64,000 bases of DNA from Glandiceps talaboti (taxonomy: Eukaryota > Hemichordata > Enteropneusta > Spengelidae), in contig NC_135560.1 in the NCBI RefSeq assembly GCF_964340395.1, positions 23,861,675 through 23,925,674 on the forward strand, read 5' to 3'. The notes under the pieces were generated by a model. That model had not been told where the DNA came from and ran no database searches. It saw nothing but the letters and a program-made list of their open reading frames with translations. The number at the start of each line of letters is the position of its first letter. Within the stretch, counting starts at the first letter, position 1. Of this stretch, positions 29,853 to 42,423 are shown piece by piece. A program made the position numbers and the translations under genes.

Positions 29853-31084
29853 CAGATGTCATTTAAAGGGAATTCAAATAAATAAAATCTTCCATTGATC
29901 ATTTGCAATTTCAGTGCAAATGTATATTGCTACTTGTTTACTTATTAAACCCTGGACTCCATAAACTATGAGATGATAGCAAGACTGACATGTTCGATAT
30001 GTTGTGGGTACTAGGTTAGCAATATATGGAATGTTGCATTACATACAACCGACAGGTCTTCTTTCGTGGAAGGAGTTGATATCAATCATAGACAATATTT
30101 CTAGTGCTAAAAGAGTTGAAAACAATTTTTTTCACTTTTATTTGTTTTCAATATACCGCAATAAACATACAATGTACCTTGTACAATTATAGAATATCTA
30201 AAAATAACTCAAATTAGAATAATAAAAGGCGTAGCCGATTCAATAACAGACTAGTTGTCGATGTGATGGTATATGCTTCATTAAAACCTTCGTATAGATA
30301 AGAAGGTTTTACAGGCTTTCTTGGTTGAAGTTACAACAACCTAGATGCTACAGTCGATTAACTCAAGGAATGCAGTAAATTCACCAATGTATAATTTAGA
30401 CGAAAACTTGCTCAAATCAAATACAACTCTCAGAACAGTCAAATCCTCCAACTCGTTCTTCAGAATTCCTTAGTTCTTATGAATAAAAATTAATCGATAT
30501 AATTAAACTGATATTTTTTTTTATCTTCAACTTGTTTTTATGTAATACAAAAACACTGAATGTGATTTTTAAAATAAAACAATTCTCCATCCATCCATAT
30601 TACGTTCGTTCCTGAAAATGCGTCGATTTAATTAAAAATGGTTTCTTTATCCGATATTTCTTCTTATGAATTAAAAAAGGACTATCTAAGTAAAACGGTA
30701 CAATTTAATTAACTATTGACGTTGCTTTGTTGTTATGGCATCGATTCAAAGCGGCCATATTTTATCATACCTAGTTGAAAAATCAACGTGAAATAACATT
30801 GACAAAGTCTGTGTTTGTAACTCAATACATTGCAAAAAGCTACAAAAATGTGTGAATTGTGTATGTACAATAACAAAGCTTTTTCAAGTAAGAAGCCATG
30901 GTAACATTTGTTTTATAAATTAAAAATAAAAACTAAATATCCAATCCTCATCCATATGGCCACTTTAACTATTCGTTCTCATTTAGAGATTCCCTTTAAT
31001 TAAAAATTCAATTTAACTATCTACTTGCTTTCTCATCCATAATTTGTTATTATGAGTTGATGTACTGACCAATGCTATGGGCGT

Positions 31085-31241
31085 TTACATGCAATACTTA
31101 TTTTCTTGTTAAAATGGCTTCACTAAAATCAAGATCAGGAATCTGATCACCACCAAAATTTGCCTGACAAGCAAAATTTCATATAAATATAATCGGTTTT
31201 TAAAATATCTTGCTAGCAAACAGACAAACAAACAAACAATC

Positions 31242-31286
<45 letters not shown>

Positions 31287-31326
31287 CACAAACAAACAAA
31301 CAAACAAACAAACAAACAAACAGAAA
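31085..31326 (+). repeat. Possible Helentron-like 3' relic with (CAGA)n/(CAAA)n microsatellite
   Basis: The phrase AATTTCATATAAATATAATC followed by GGTTTTTAAAA just before the tetranucleotide tract resembles the pre-microsatellite region of the 14.2-kb element. The microsatellite covers 31216-31326. No hairpin or internal units are seen, so the assignment is weak. Confidence 0.35.
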
Positions 31327-32639
31327 ATAAATAAGTGAGTGAGCAAAGGTAAAAACATAACTTGACGGAGATATTAAGTGCAATTGATGATAGACTCAGT
31401 GATATTGCTATCGAGCTATACCGATGCTAAACCTGTTATGAAGTTTCGAGGCAAGTAGCTACATGTTTCTCTTCTACGTTTGCTTGAGGTTTTCCTGTCC
31501 GAGATTGTCTTATAGTTTATCATTGCTAGATTATCTGGGTACAGCTATTAATTTCGCCTACATTAGGGAGATGGCGTGACATTGCGTTTGTCATTGCAAC
31601 ATTATAACGCAATTCCTACTGCTTCTACGTTCAACATGACCCATTAACAGCTATCGGTGTTTCAATTACTTCATTACACTGTGTTATTCAATTATTAAGT
31701 CAGTTTATATGTTTATAATGATGAAATGACGGCAATGTGATTAATATCGCACCATTAGGACTCATCACTGCTTAGACTGGTGTTAATTACTATCATCAAA
31801 TGAACATTAATGTATTTTTAGACGAATCAACCCAGTAAAATATAACGAATTCAAATTTGCTAATTCAAAGCACGTGCGAAACGGTTTGATTATCTAATAG
31901 AATTTGGTTCTTATTTTTCGTTTAATATTGGTTCGATAACATAGTTGGTATTCCACTCAATCCAATAAGTAATTGGAGCAATTTCAAAAACTTCAGTATC
32001 GAAATAAAAAATGGATGATTTCGGCACAAATAGCCCATTCTATGGGGATTAAGGAAAGGGGTAAGGCTTATCATAGTTCTTGTCAAAACTTAAAGTATTA
32101 ATTTTTATAACGCCCTTTTATTCTGGAAATAGTTTTTTTTTTTTGTCATGATATAATTTACTATGTGGGTTGTAGTTTTCGATAAGTATTCGCCTCCAGC
32201 TCCCAACAACTTCCCGAGTCGACGAGGGACGTACGCCGCCTAGACAGACCCAAGCAAAAGACAATAATGTTCATTGTATACATAGTAACGTGTCTTCGAA
32301 TGTGGTTGCTTTGGTTGATAAAACGCCAAAATAATGTGTTGCATTCCTAATCACACAAAGAGTTAATAATATTGTCGCTCAGTCTGATTATGCCTTCTTA
32401 GCCAAACAAACACAATGCATCACATAAAGGGGATGATTTAAGAAGAAAACATCTGAACTGTATTCTAACACGTTAGAGACAGGTATTTTAATTCCCCTAA
32501 AATGTCAATAATCCTAAACAACTGAAGAGATTACTCTTCTGACATGATGTAAGAGATAGAAGGCATGTTCATATTGCCTTTTTCGTGTTTTTTTTCTTCG
32601 GCGTAAATAGGTGAGAACGATTAGTAAACAGAGGGGAAC

Positions 32640-33240
32640 AGCTGTATGTGTTCACACATGGAATTTGACATCATTATCCGCCGGCGTAAACGCCCTCAAC
32701 GATAAGTGCGTAGTTCGATCACTGTAAACAACATGGCTGACGTTGTAGAGACTGCCTTGTGTTTTATATTGCTGTATACATTCATGCGGTCGAGAAATAA
32801 GAGAAGACGCCTTCTCATGCATGTTAACAATTTCACTCACCATCGTGATGCCCAGTTTAACTTTCGACAAGCCATGCAACACGCTTGAGGTCGACATGTC
32901 GACCAACGTGAATTCGTGTGTTTTCTATTCATACAAATTCTGAATTCAGTCACCAGCCTTTTTAACCGGACCATTTGGATGAAGCAACGAAGCAATGACT
33001 GGTGGGAGTCGATTGTGTTAGGAAGTTGGGATAACAGAGAATGTTCACACCTACAGCTTAGTACACACTAATCGATCCTTGCCTCCGGAGGATCTGCGGA
33101 GCTGAATCGACCAAAACCTCTGCAGTAAAATAATCCACAGATTCTCCAGAGTTGACCATTCACACACGCAAATTACCTCCGCAGTTAATCTAAGTCACTG
33201 ATTTTGTGGGGAATATGTCCCAGTGTGAACAGAGTATTAG
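32640..33240 (+). pseudogene. Broken PIF/Harbinger-type transposon fragment
   Basis: An ATG in strong context at 32733 opens 51 codons rich in arginine (residues 20-26 RSRNKRR) before a stop at 32886. A second open stretch from 32955 reads IWMKQRSNDWWESIVLGSWD, which resembles the RSxxWW segment near the N-terminus of HARBI1-like nucleases. The remaining nuclease, including the catalytic acidic residues, is absent. GTTCACAC near 32650 and 33044 and its inverse GTGTGAAC near 33223 may be terminal inverted repeats, so a MITE or internally deleted element is likely. The assignment rests on one short motif. Confidence 0.4.
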
Positions 33241-35101
33241 ACACATATACAGATACATCCCCCCACTCCAGATGGTAATCTCAATTGCTTCAGTGTATAT
33301 AGCTTGAGGGCAACCGTAGATGCAATAATTATACATTTCTAGTAAATATAACTAACACCATCGTGACCTTTAATGCAATACATTGTAAACGAATTCACGG
33401 CAGGGGATCGGAGGCCTGAGGAGTAAATAATATAGGCAAATTGTTTTCATATACATTTTTAAAGCATACTTGCGTCTTAGAATACCACTGGTGAACTAAA
33501 TATTTCTATCTGTAGTCTACAGCCTTTCCTTCAGCTTCACTGCTATTGCTGTAATCGTCGTTGATCATTTTATTGTTTTTGTACCAACGTGAGTTATTAT
33601 AAAAGGATAGGAAGGTATTTATCAGTGTATCTTATCACCTGTATGTTGACAAGGTTGGTTAAGAATTATGCCCGAGCAAAGGGTTACAAGAAGTAGCGAC
33701 GTTCAACAGATTAGACTAGGGACTGTTTTATGTTACTCGCCTCCCTAGAGAAGCAGAGTAATCATCGCGTTAATCCTCTTACAAATCATACCCCAACCTA
33801 ACAAAATTATCAGAAATCCAAAACTGCGTATTGTACCATAATCTCAAACATAGTTGATATATATAGACAGACCCGATAATAACATTATACAAACAATATT
33901 CTGAAGTCATTTGGGAATACAAACAAGGAAATACATGTAAGTGATTGGTAAATTGAAATACTTACAAAGCACAAGTCAATATATATCGAAGACTTCCCTT
34001 GCAATATTGGAAGTACCACCTCCTACAAATTCAAACTTAAAGCGCATATAAAGAGGTAAAAAAGAGAGAATTCTTCAATCCCGTTTCAGGTTTGGACATA
34101 TAGTCTCCATGGCAACTGTCACTTTCATTATCATATGTAGAAAGTTTAATGCTATGCCAGTAATTGTTTTATGACAAATTTCACATACACATTTAACATG
34201 TAATGTCCCATTGTTCCAAAAATGCGAGTGTCCAAGTAAGTTGTAAATGATTAATATTAAGTACTATTCCGCCCCTGGATTCCGCCGTCCTGTGTTACCT
34301 ATAATCTCAAGCTCCTACGCTATACAGAGTTGCCTGGAACCGTCTCCCTACACCAACTTCCGCTTCCGTTCGAATGGTTTTCAAGCAACACTGTCTTCAG
34401 TAGCGCTAGCGGCCATGTTGGATTTGTCAGAAATAAAAATATAAACCTCCACATTTTGCTAATGTCAGATATTTTGCTACATACTCATAAACCTTGAGAA
34501 GGAATAAAATATAATTGATATTAAAGCTATATGTATAGTTCACCCACCAGCTCTGATAACAATTAAAGTCTAAGTTTATTTGCGGGAAAAAGGACCACCT
34601 ATGTTTATATTATGTAGTGAGACAAGGATATCTGCCGGGGTGATCAGCCATTCAGATAGGATGAAATATATTATGGCCGCCACTGAAGCCTACGATGTAT
34701 ATCATTGTATAGGAGCTTGCTGTAGTCTTTTAGGAGTGCCTATAAAAACTATAACCCTATGACATGAACTCTCGTAGGAACAATATATAACAATACAAAG
34801 ACAACAACCCCACAAATTACATGTACTGCCTGAAAAGGAATTAGTTTGAGAAGTGAAATAATGATTTTCAATAAAACTTAAGTTGCAGCATTAACTAGCG
34901 GGAAATGTATATTACCACAACATAATGTATTTAAGTTTAATACAAGCATGATTTACATGCATTTAGTAATTTATTAACACCTTGCTAAGTATAAAATGCT
35001 TAAGGAAAATTTAAAATAAACTATATTAAGTGATTGAATTGTGGCCGACAACAGATCAAACAGTAACCTAGAACTATTAACATATCTTGATGTAAATGAA
35101 G

Positions 35102-35166
<65 letters not shown>

Positions 35167-35797
35167 CCGTTCTATTGATTGAATTCGATTTAAAATAAGA
35201 CAATTGTGAAAAATATTGTTGCCTTGCACTGTTGTAAGAATCAACGTATGGCCTCGAGTTGTGTTTATATAACATACCCTGACGATATAATATTTTTTTG
35301 CAAATCTATTTCACTTGTCCGTCATGTACAACTCTCGTTGGATGATTGACAAAACACGGGCGTATTTCACTTTTTTTCGGCACTGTTTTCTCACATCCTT
35401 TTAATCCTTTTATGCCTCACCCCCGTTCTACCATTTCCTGTCCATTCCTGTACACGTTGCTGATTCAATCCAGATCATATCCTACACCGTACTAAGTCTT
35501 GATTCTTTCGAAACGGGATTTCGTGACACGTTGTTTTACCTTTCATCTGTCGGGGTTTCCTTACTTTCGGGGTATCGCAATATTGGTTCCCTTGGTAAAG
35601 CAGTCCTATATCCATTTAGAAAATATAGCGTTACTTGGGAACTGCCATATCATCAAAATACTATGTAGTAAGTGTATTATACTATGCAGTACGTGCATTA
35701 TAAAAACAAAGAATTACTTGCGAGTACTTACTAAGATATAGATGCAACATAATGCTATTCATAATTTCTAAGATATAGGATTTTACTTTCCATCAAG
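33241..35797. other. No gene recognised
   Basis: Apart from (AC)n at 35103 nothing is supported. A GGCCATGTTGG motif near 34412 resembles a YY1 site but has no gene attached. Confidence 0.5.
35103..35164 (+). repeat. (AC)n microsatellite
   Basis: About 31 pure AC units. Confidence 0.95.
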
Positions 35798-36400
35798 GTG
35801 AATGATTTAGTAACAGCTCATATTATTTGTATTGCTTCTAAGAGTTTTAAGATGTTGGGTTTTAATAAAAGTACCAGTAACTATTTTATAAACTGGCCCT
35901 TGATAACCCCGTGTGTCTTCTTTGTCAGAATCCACGCCGAGTATTGCTCCCCTATCTGGTCTCCACATCAAACTTACTTATTGAGTTAAGCAGAAATTTA
36001 TACAGCAATTGTGCTTTATTTCACAAATAGATTACTCAGGGGAAGTGAGTATACCCTCATTTTGGCGTGCCCTATTTCGACCACCTTCTACTCGAAGAAA
36101 TGCTTTTATTTTTATCCAGGACTCTTGTCATTTTTAACACATGGAAAAATTTCGGAATGTTTTACGATTTTAATGATTTTAAGAATGTTGTATGTATATG
36201 ATTAGAATTACAATTTTAACCTTATTTTAGCAGACTGGTGTTTTCATTGTGGCTGTCCTATTTGTGTACTGGAAATAGTTATTACGTTCATATATTTACA
36301 AACCTGTAAATGGGACAACCTCTTGGTTCTTTATTTCGTTCATATATTTACAAACCTGTAAATGGGACAACCTCTTGGTTCATAAATAAGTAAATAAAAT
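35798..36400 (+). pseudogene. 3' end of a jockey/CR1-like LINE, decayed
   Basis: The frame from 35798 to 35986 reads SKSFKMLGF and then AEYCSPIWSPHQ, typical of the region C-terminal to the reverse transcriptase in jockey/CR1-group non-LTR elements. The stop at 35987 and later frame changes show decay. The 3' part holds a 52-base unit present almost twice (36285-36381, with AAACCTGTAAATGGGACAAC) and then an (AAAT)n-like tail. Lengths suggest a strongly 5'-truncated insertion. Confidence 0.6.
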
Positions 36401-36535
36401 AAATATTAAATAAATTCACACGTCATACATAAATAAATACCTGCAAATAAATAAATAAATAAATACACGAATAAATAAATAAATGAATAAATAAATGAAT
36501 AAATGAATATATGAATAAATAAATAAATAATCTTT
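36383..36535 (+). repeat. (AAAT)n-type simple repeat, LINE tail
   Basis: Interrupted AAAT/AATA repeats follow the LINE fragment directly and probably expanded from its 3' tail. Confidence 0.7.
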
Positions 36536-37539
36536 AAATCAGGACTACGGAATATAAACCTGTGTCAAACGAGTTTGTAATATCACCTATGGATATAGAA
36601 CGTTCGAGTACAGAGTGTGGATAGGGACGGTAGTAGAGGTTTAGGCAGGGTATAATGGAGATGGGGGGGGGTGACGTACAAAAGGGAATGGATACAGGAT
36701 ATAAGCAAACAACGTCTGACTCTGCTTCTGATACCGTGTAACCAAACGTTTAATGCAATTCCCGCTATCGATCTGCATAGTATCACCGTAAACATGACGT
36801 CATGGATAGTCATATTCCAAATTGGTCTGATTTATTGTACCAAGTACGCACAGCAAGACTCAGAGAGAAATTGTCTTGAAAAGTGAAAGTATTCTTCGGT
36901 AAAGATATATATCATGTGATATCACTGAAGTGAATAAATAAATCAGTGTCGACTTCTATCGTCAATGACAAGTCGTAAGTCGGAATAAATGGGTCAATAT
37001 ATTACAGCTTAACTACGGCATAGACATCTGATATCAGTAAGGATATCGCAGGTCGTCGTGTGCTACAACTACCGTATATCACCTAAAACTAAATCACATG
37101 CATCATACATACGCGCGGCAGAACCCAATACATGAAAGTCACAAAATATAGTTCGAGTGTCTGAAATAGTAGACTGTGTTGACTTAATCCAGTTCCAGTT
37201 AAGAACTACATCCTATAATGACATTACATCCCTGTTTGTGCATGATGCATAAAGTGATAGGAGGTAACAAATAATAACAATATATATCCTTAAAAGGAAA
37301 GGTTACATCGAATCTTATAACTATGAAGCAGAAATCGTTGTGCACCCATTTCGAATTAGGTTATGCCTTGTATTGATTACATAAATTCCATGTTAAAGCC
37401 AAAATTTTTTTTTTTAAATATAAAAAAAATGCTTTGTTAAGTGCAATACTTTCCTCGTATAATATCGCATATCGTGAATAGGATTGAATCACCTGTGACT
37501 AAATGTATTGTTTTAGCTATTAAATTCAAAATTAAATTA

Positions 37540-37830
37540 CACACCCAAACATCAGCGCCATCAACGGCGATCACAATTTGAACTTGTTTGTTTCTGTATT
37601 GCTTATGGATAATATCGGCCACTAATTAACATGTACAATGTATAATTATTGGTATTCTAACTATTGTCAGTGAATATATTGATTTGATTGAGAAATGATA
37701 CTTCAGTTACAACTTGTACAGTTATAACATGTTGACAGATTCAAAGCCAACCCTTTTTTGCTCTAGATTTCAACTACACTACCTACAGATAATATTGACC
37801 ACTAACTACCAGATACAATATCTTTTTATG
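37540..37830 (+). repeat. Interspersed repeat shared with 56.8-57.1 kb, copy 1
   Basis: This stretch and 56775-57140 share a colinear series of phrases: CAACGGCGATCAC, CTTATGGATAATAT, AATGTATAATTATTG, CAGTTACAACT, GACAGATTCAAA, ACTACCTACAGATA and TATTGACCACTAA. No coding capacity or clear ends are seen. Confidence 0.6.
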
Positions 37831-37895
37831 AGTAACTAACCAAAGTTTAGTGAATATATCTTTGATTATTTCATGAGAAAATGCCAAAGTTGTAG

Positions 37896-38336
37896 CTAGT
37901 GTAGGTTAGAATTTGAATTAAGCAGTATGGGCAAACACATTGGATGAGCAGTAACCAGATAAATGTAAATTTCTGAAGGGATATGATAATCTTTCAAATA
38001 AAAGTACCCCAAAAATACACCATGTCCCTGAATATTTAAGCTTTCAATAATACATATTAAAGGAGTTTCTAAGCATGGATTTGTGACTGGATATCTTGAA
38101 CCGTCTTCTAACCTCTGCCACATACCTTGTAAAAAATATGATAATTTTTTTTCTAAAACTGACAACAGGAAAGCACTTGTGTGACATGGCCCTCTGATCA
38201 CCTTACACCACATGTGCACTGTATGCAGTATATACTGTGTCACCAGTTGATTATAATATTGTGGTGCCTTTAAAAGAAGCATAGCCCCTTTTACAATACA
38301 ATTCATCAGGAATTTGAAAATCACTATTGATTGCAA
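37896..38336 (-). CDS. Unassigned 146-codon open frame, possible exon or relic
   Basis: The frame is open for 146 codons, long for this A+T-rich window outside simple repeats. Its first in-frame ATG is residue 11 (38304-38306). The composition is protein-like, with mixed hydrophobic and charged residues and a segment LEKKLSYFLQGMWQRLEDGS in the middle. I do not recognise a family. No confident splice sites, promoter or neighbouring exons are seen, and a dispersed repeat lies immediately downstream on this strand, so it may be a transposon or gene relic. Confidence 0.25.
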   Translation of the reverse strand: MQSIVIFKFLMNCIVKGAMLLLKAPQYYNQLVTQYILHTVHMWCKVIRGPCHTSAFLLSVLEKKLSYFLQGMWQRLEDGSRYPVTNPCLETPLICIIESLNIQGHGVFLGYFYLKDYHIPSEIYIYLVTAHPMCLPILLNSNSNLH

Positions 38337-39546
38337 GTAGGTGTATTGCCGACATATGTATCATTATATTTACATTTTCCTCAATTGTGAATACGATATT
38401 CCTGATGATAATTTAGATATTATATTATTAAATATGATAAAACATCGACCGAAAACGGTCAATACAAGCAACATTTCCAGTTAATAATATTTGCTTTTCA
38501 ACGTTGCATCGAATTTTGGGTACGGAATCGTTTGTCATTAATGAGTCATGCTATATATATCCGTAAGGGTTTTGATTTTCTGACCCTTTACTACTTGTAC
38601 GAAAACAGACTTATGAAATCACCGTATTTGCTCCAAAGGAAAGTGCTGAAGTGCTTTCATTAGTTTCCATGTAAATCCTCAGTTACTTACAGGTGTGAAT
38701 TATTCACTAAATATAAATCTCAAAGGTGCATACGTATTTCTATAAGAAGTAGCTAGTATCCATGCAGTAGAGTAGTGTAAATGCCTTCCGTTTGTTGATT
38801 CGTATCTTATCATCGCGATGAAAATTCGAAAGCAGATTGCTTTCACCACACATACTCAATAATAAAAACTTAGATATAATTTCGTCGAAATGATGTCAGA
38901 ACTCTGTGTTTCCCAATTCCCATTTATTTTCCATATATGTTCCTGAATCGGTAGTATTATTTTGTGTTTGATATTGTGTTTCATTTTATTACCTCCAATC
39001 TTCTATATTGTGTAGAATAACCTAACTTATGAATGCAGCTTGCAATAAAGACTTCTTTCGTATCTGTATATGCTTTATAGGTGACTGATCAGCTAAAAGT
39101 AACAAATAAACGACTTACGAACGTTCATATTTCACACGGTCTAGCGAAGACTATTTGGAAACATATCACAGTGATCTTACTGTGAAAAGATTATCGTCTC
39201 AGCATATGTTTCCCGGAGCGATGAAGCAATGTTGACCTTTTTATCTCTTCATGTTTCATCAGATTCAATTTTGCAAAAAATAGCGAAGACTTTCAAAACC
39301 ACTGACGTCATTAACAATTGCATACAATTGCTAATTCTAATAGTGGCACGGGGGCTAATATGTGTCTACTAATCTCTACAGAGCACGACATTCGAATAAG
39401 GCAAGGACACCTTTAAGTTATCTCTCACAATTAAATTTTAACCTGGCATCAGGAATAATCGCTCACGTTCCTGTTGTAAATGTTGACACGTACCATATTT
39501 AGTGACTGTACTACAGTAATGTCTGAACACCAGACAATTCAAGACA

Positions 39547-39554
39547 GACATACA

Positions 39555-39588
<34 letters not shown>

Positions 39589-39593
39589 CATAC
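39547..39593 (+). repeat. (CATA)n microsatellite
   Basis: About ten units; its flanks do not carry the shared flank of the 5.1-kb array. Confidence 0.9.
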
Positions 39594-41108
39594 AATGCTA
39601 CATACATGTGTTACTTTCGTCTTCGCACACAGCTGGCAGACCAAGTAACTACACTCGAATCACTCTCACATCTTATGTCCGACTCAACTTCTGTACCAGG
39701 ATCACCACTTGAACCTTGGGGAATTAGCTCAGACTACACACAGTTTGTGTTTAAAGGTCTACTGAACTGTTTTTTTCAGCCTTTCAGACGCCACTGCCGA
39801 TCGATCGCGCGATCGAGTCTATGTATCCAATTCCTTATATATATTAACTTCACCACCTGATATGAGTCGCGTTTTAAACCGAACATCTGGACTACTTGTT
39901 GACTCGCAAAAAGAAATGTATTTAAAAAAACAAAAACAAAAACCCCGTCTCCATAAGATTTATTTACTGGAATTTCAAGTCCAAGTATCTAATATATATT
40001 CAACATATTGTCCCTTTGTACACCATTCTGTCCATTTATCAATTCTAGTATAGAACGGGCGAGGCGTATTGGGGGGTTTATCTTCAACCCTGGTCTATGA
40101 GTCAATTCAGTCCTCATTATCATTTCAACGGGTATGCTGTCATTCGAGTGTTTTATGAATACGCTACTCTGTAATTATTAATATGCACCGTGGGTATGGC
40201 AAACGCTGGTAATCTAATATCATGCACTGTAATCTTCAGCGTAGACACCATTCGAACTTCACAATGGAAGTTTTTTCTAATTTCCGTCTTATTTATGCCA
40301 AATGAACGTTATTGAACGAACGAGTTTTCATCATTAGATGCCATATTCACAGAGAAGTCAATTGAAAATTATTTATTGTAAGGCTGAAAATGGGTCAATT
40401 GAAAAGAATTTCTTGCAAGGTTGAAAATAGTTTTATTAAGCCAAAAAAATTACTTTTAAGAAAAACCATTCGTCAGAGTGCCGCCCAGGTGGTGAATAAC
40501 TGACACGGATAAGAATCTTTTTAAGACGTCTTATAACTTCAAATCGTGCCATTTATATGACTGCACAGTAACTTTGCTCTGAAAAAGAATAATACAGGTT
40601 AAAACCTCACGTTGGATTCAATAGCATCCTCGTCACATGGCGAGTGGTTCTTTTCTCTTCTACGGATTTTTAGTCTCACGCTGAGTTATTCTTCGTACGT
40701 TTCAAACTATTTGAAATAGTCACGAGCGTTGCGACTGTTGTCCGTCATACGCTAGCAGATATGACCTTCCATGAGATGAACATCACACAAAGAAATGATT
40801 TTATTGTGATTTAAATGAAACAGTTCAATGAACAGCATGAACAACTTCAAACTTAAGCCATGATTGTGTATTACTCTAAACATGTTATGTTTTGAACGTA
40901 AAAGCTACCAAAAACTTGATAGTGTATAAACTATATATTGTGAGAGGTTTCTCCTTTTTGACTTTCTGGGAGGATAAAGAAATTCAATATGGAAACAAGA
41001 AAGGTAAAACAGGCGTCCTGATCTGAAGCTCATGATATATTATTTAATCTAATAGATCTATCGTTAATTTCTGTATAATTGGTATATCATACTGTGTTAT
41101 ATAAATAT

Positions 41109-41383
41109 GTTACACCTAATCTGTGAAATTGCCCAATTCATGAAATGGGTAGATACTTTTGCCCAGTTCATGAAATAGGTAATCGTTTTGCCCAGGTTAT
41201 GAAATGGGTATGATAAGATATGCCCAGTACATGAAATGAGCATCTTTTAAAGGACACACACAAAATAAATATCATTCAAACAACTTTATTATCATGTCGT
41301 TACAAACTCATCACTTCACAATTCTTATTTTATTATAATTCAATGTAGCTTGTGTTTTTAATAAAGTTCGATAATCAACACCC
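41109..41383 (+). mobile_element. Right-truncated second copy of the 19.5-kb MITE
   Basis: It starts with the same GTTACACC end, has the same four left-side palindromes and the same interior. Similarity stops abruptly at about 41383 (after AATCAACACCC), and the right terminal repeat is absent. The two copies are close to each other apart from scattered substitutions. Confidence 0.75.
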
Positions 41384-42097
41384 TGATGAACACCCTCGGG
41401 GTCTGCAGTGTATGTATCTCAGCTGTGAGCTGTCACTTGGGACCATTAAATCCTCAATAGAAACGATTATCAATTTCGCGGATAAAAGTTTCCATCAATT
41501 GTCTATTTCGAATATAGTGATTGGCTTTTTCAATTATAGCTAGACACGCTTTGCATTTTAACAATTATGTAGATTGACACTAACTTTAAGAAATGAACTA
41601 ACTTTAAGAAATGGTCCGCATATCGCAGTAGAGACACTAACAAATGTGCATGCTATTTGGTTTAGTGTAATTAAGTCTTTTCAGAACAAAAGAGATTAAT
41701 AAGTTTATGTGTTACAGTTTCTGCATTTTTATTTTTGACAGGCACACGAGTGTCTTCGCCCTGTCCTAGCATCATCTAGCTACAGAAATAAAGTCAATAT
41801 TCGGTCTACAAAACACACTCAAGAACTTGTCAAGACAGACGTTTCAAGTAACTGTTAACTCGTCATCTTTGTAAGCTTTGTCACCATACCGAGGGAAGGT
41901 GATATGGCTTATGTGGAGATAACGTTCGAATTCTGTGAATTCGACGGCCTTATATACAATATACCCAAATTGAAAACACAAACACTTGCCCACACAGTTC
42001 TCCTCATCATAATGTGGTACAACCTGGGTATATAAAGAAATGCTTCAAGTAAGCAAGAGAAAAGTACGGAAGTAAGCATATGATTTCGTTGAAGTTT

Positions 42098-42118
42098 GCT
42101 CGCTCGCTCGCTCGCTCA
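42098..42118 (+). repeat. (CTCG)n short microsatellite
   Basis: Five CTCG units ending in CTCACG. Confidence 0.85.
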
Positions 42119-42423
42119 CGCACATCTGTATGTCAACACAATAAGTCTTCATTCCTATAAGGAAAAATAGATTCACTTTCAAGTGACTGAGAATGCATCC
42201 TAGATTACAGGAAGCGGTCAATCATGGAAACCACAATGACGTGTAAGGTGTTACACAACTTTTCGGTCATGCAAGCAAGAAATGTTTTGTCCGATTTATG
42301 ATGTCTGAATCTATCTCCAGTTTTCAAATTGATGCCTTCCCCCCATAACTCACAATAGCATAGACACCGATTATTCGACGACATTACATCATTGTGTTCA
42401 TCAGCAATTCACTCGAAGAGAAC

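Larger units (their letters stand above)
28721..32639. other. No gene recognised
   Basis: Contains the GTAT and CAGA/CAAA repeats listed separately. Other frames are short. Confidence 0.55.
38337..42423. other. No gene recognised
   Basis: Holds the CATA repeat and the truncated MITE listed separately. The 126-codon frame at 39480-39860 spans the CATA repeat and shows no motif. Confidence 0.5.

Noticed and set aside
39716-39760. tRNA-like start GGGGAATTAGCTCAG
   Set aside because: It resembles an A box but no B box or acceptor stem follows.
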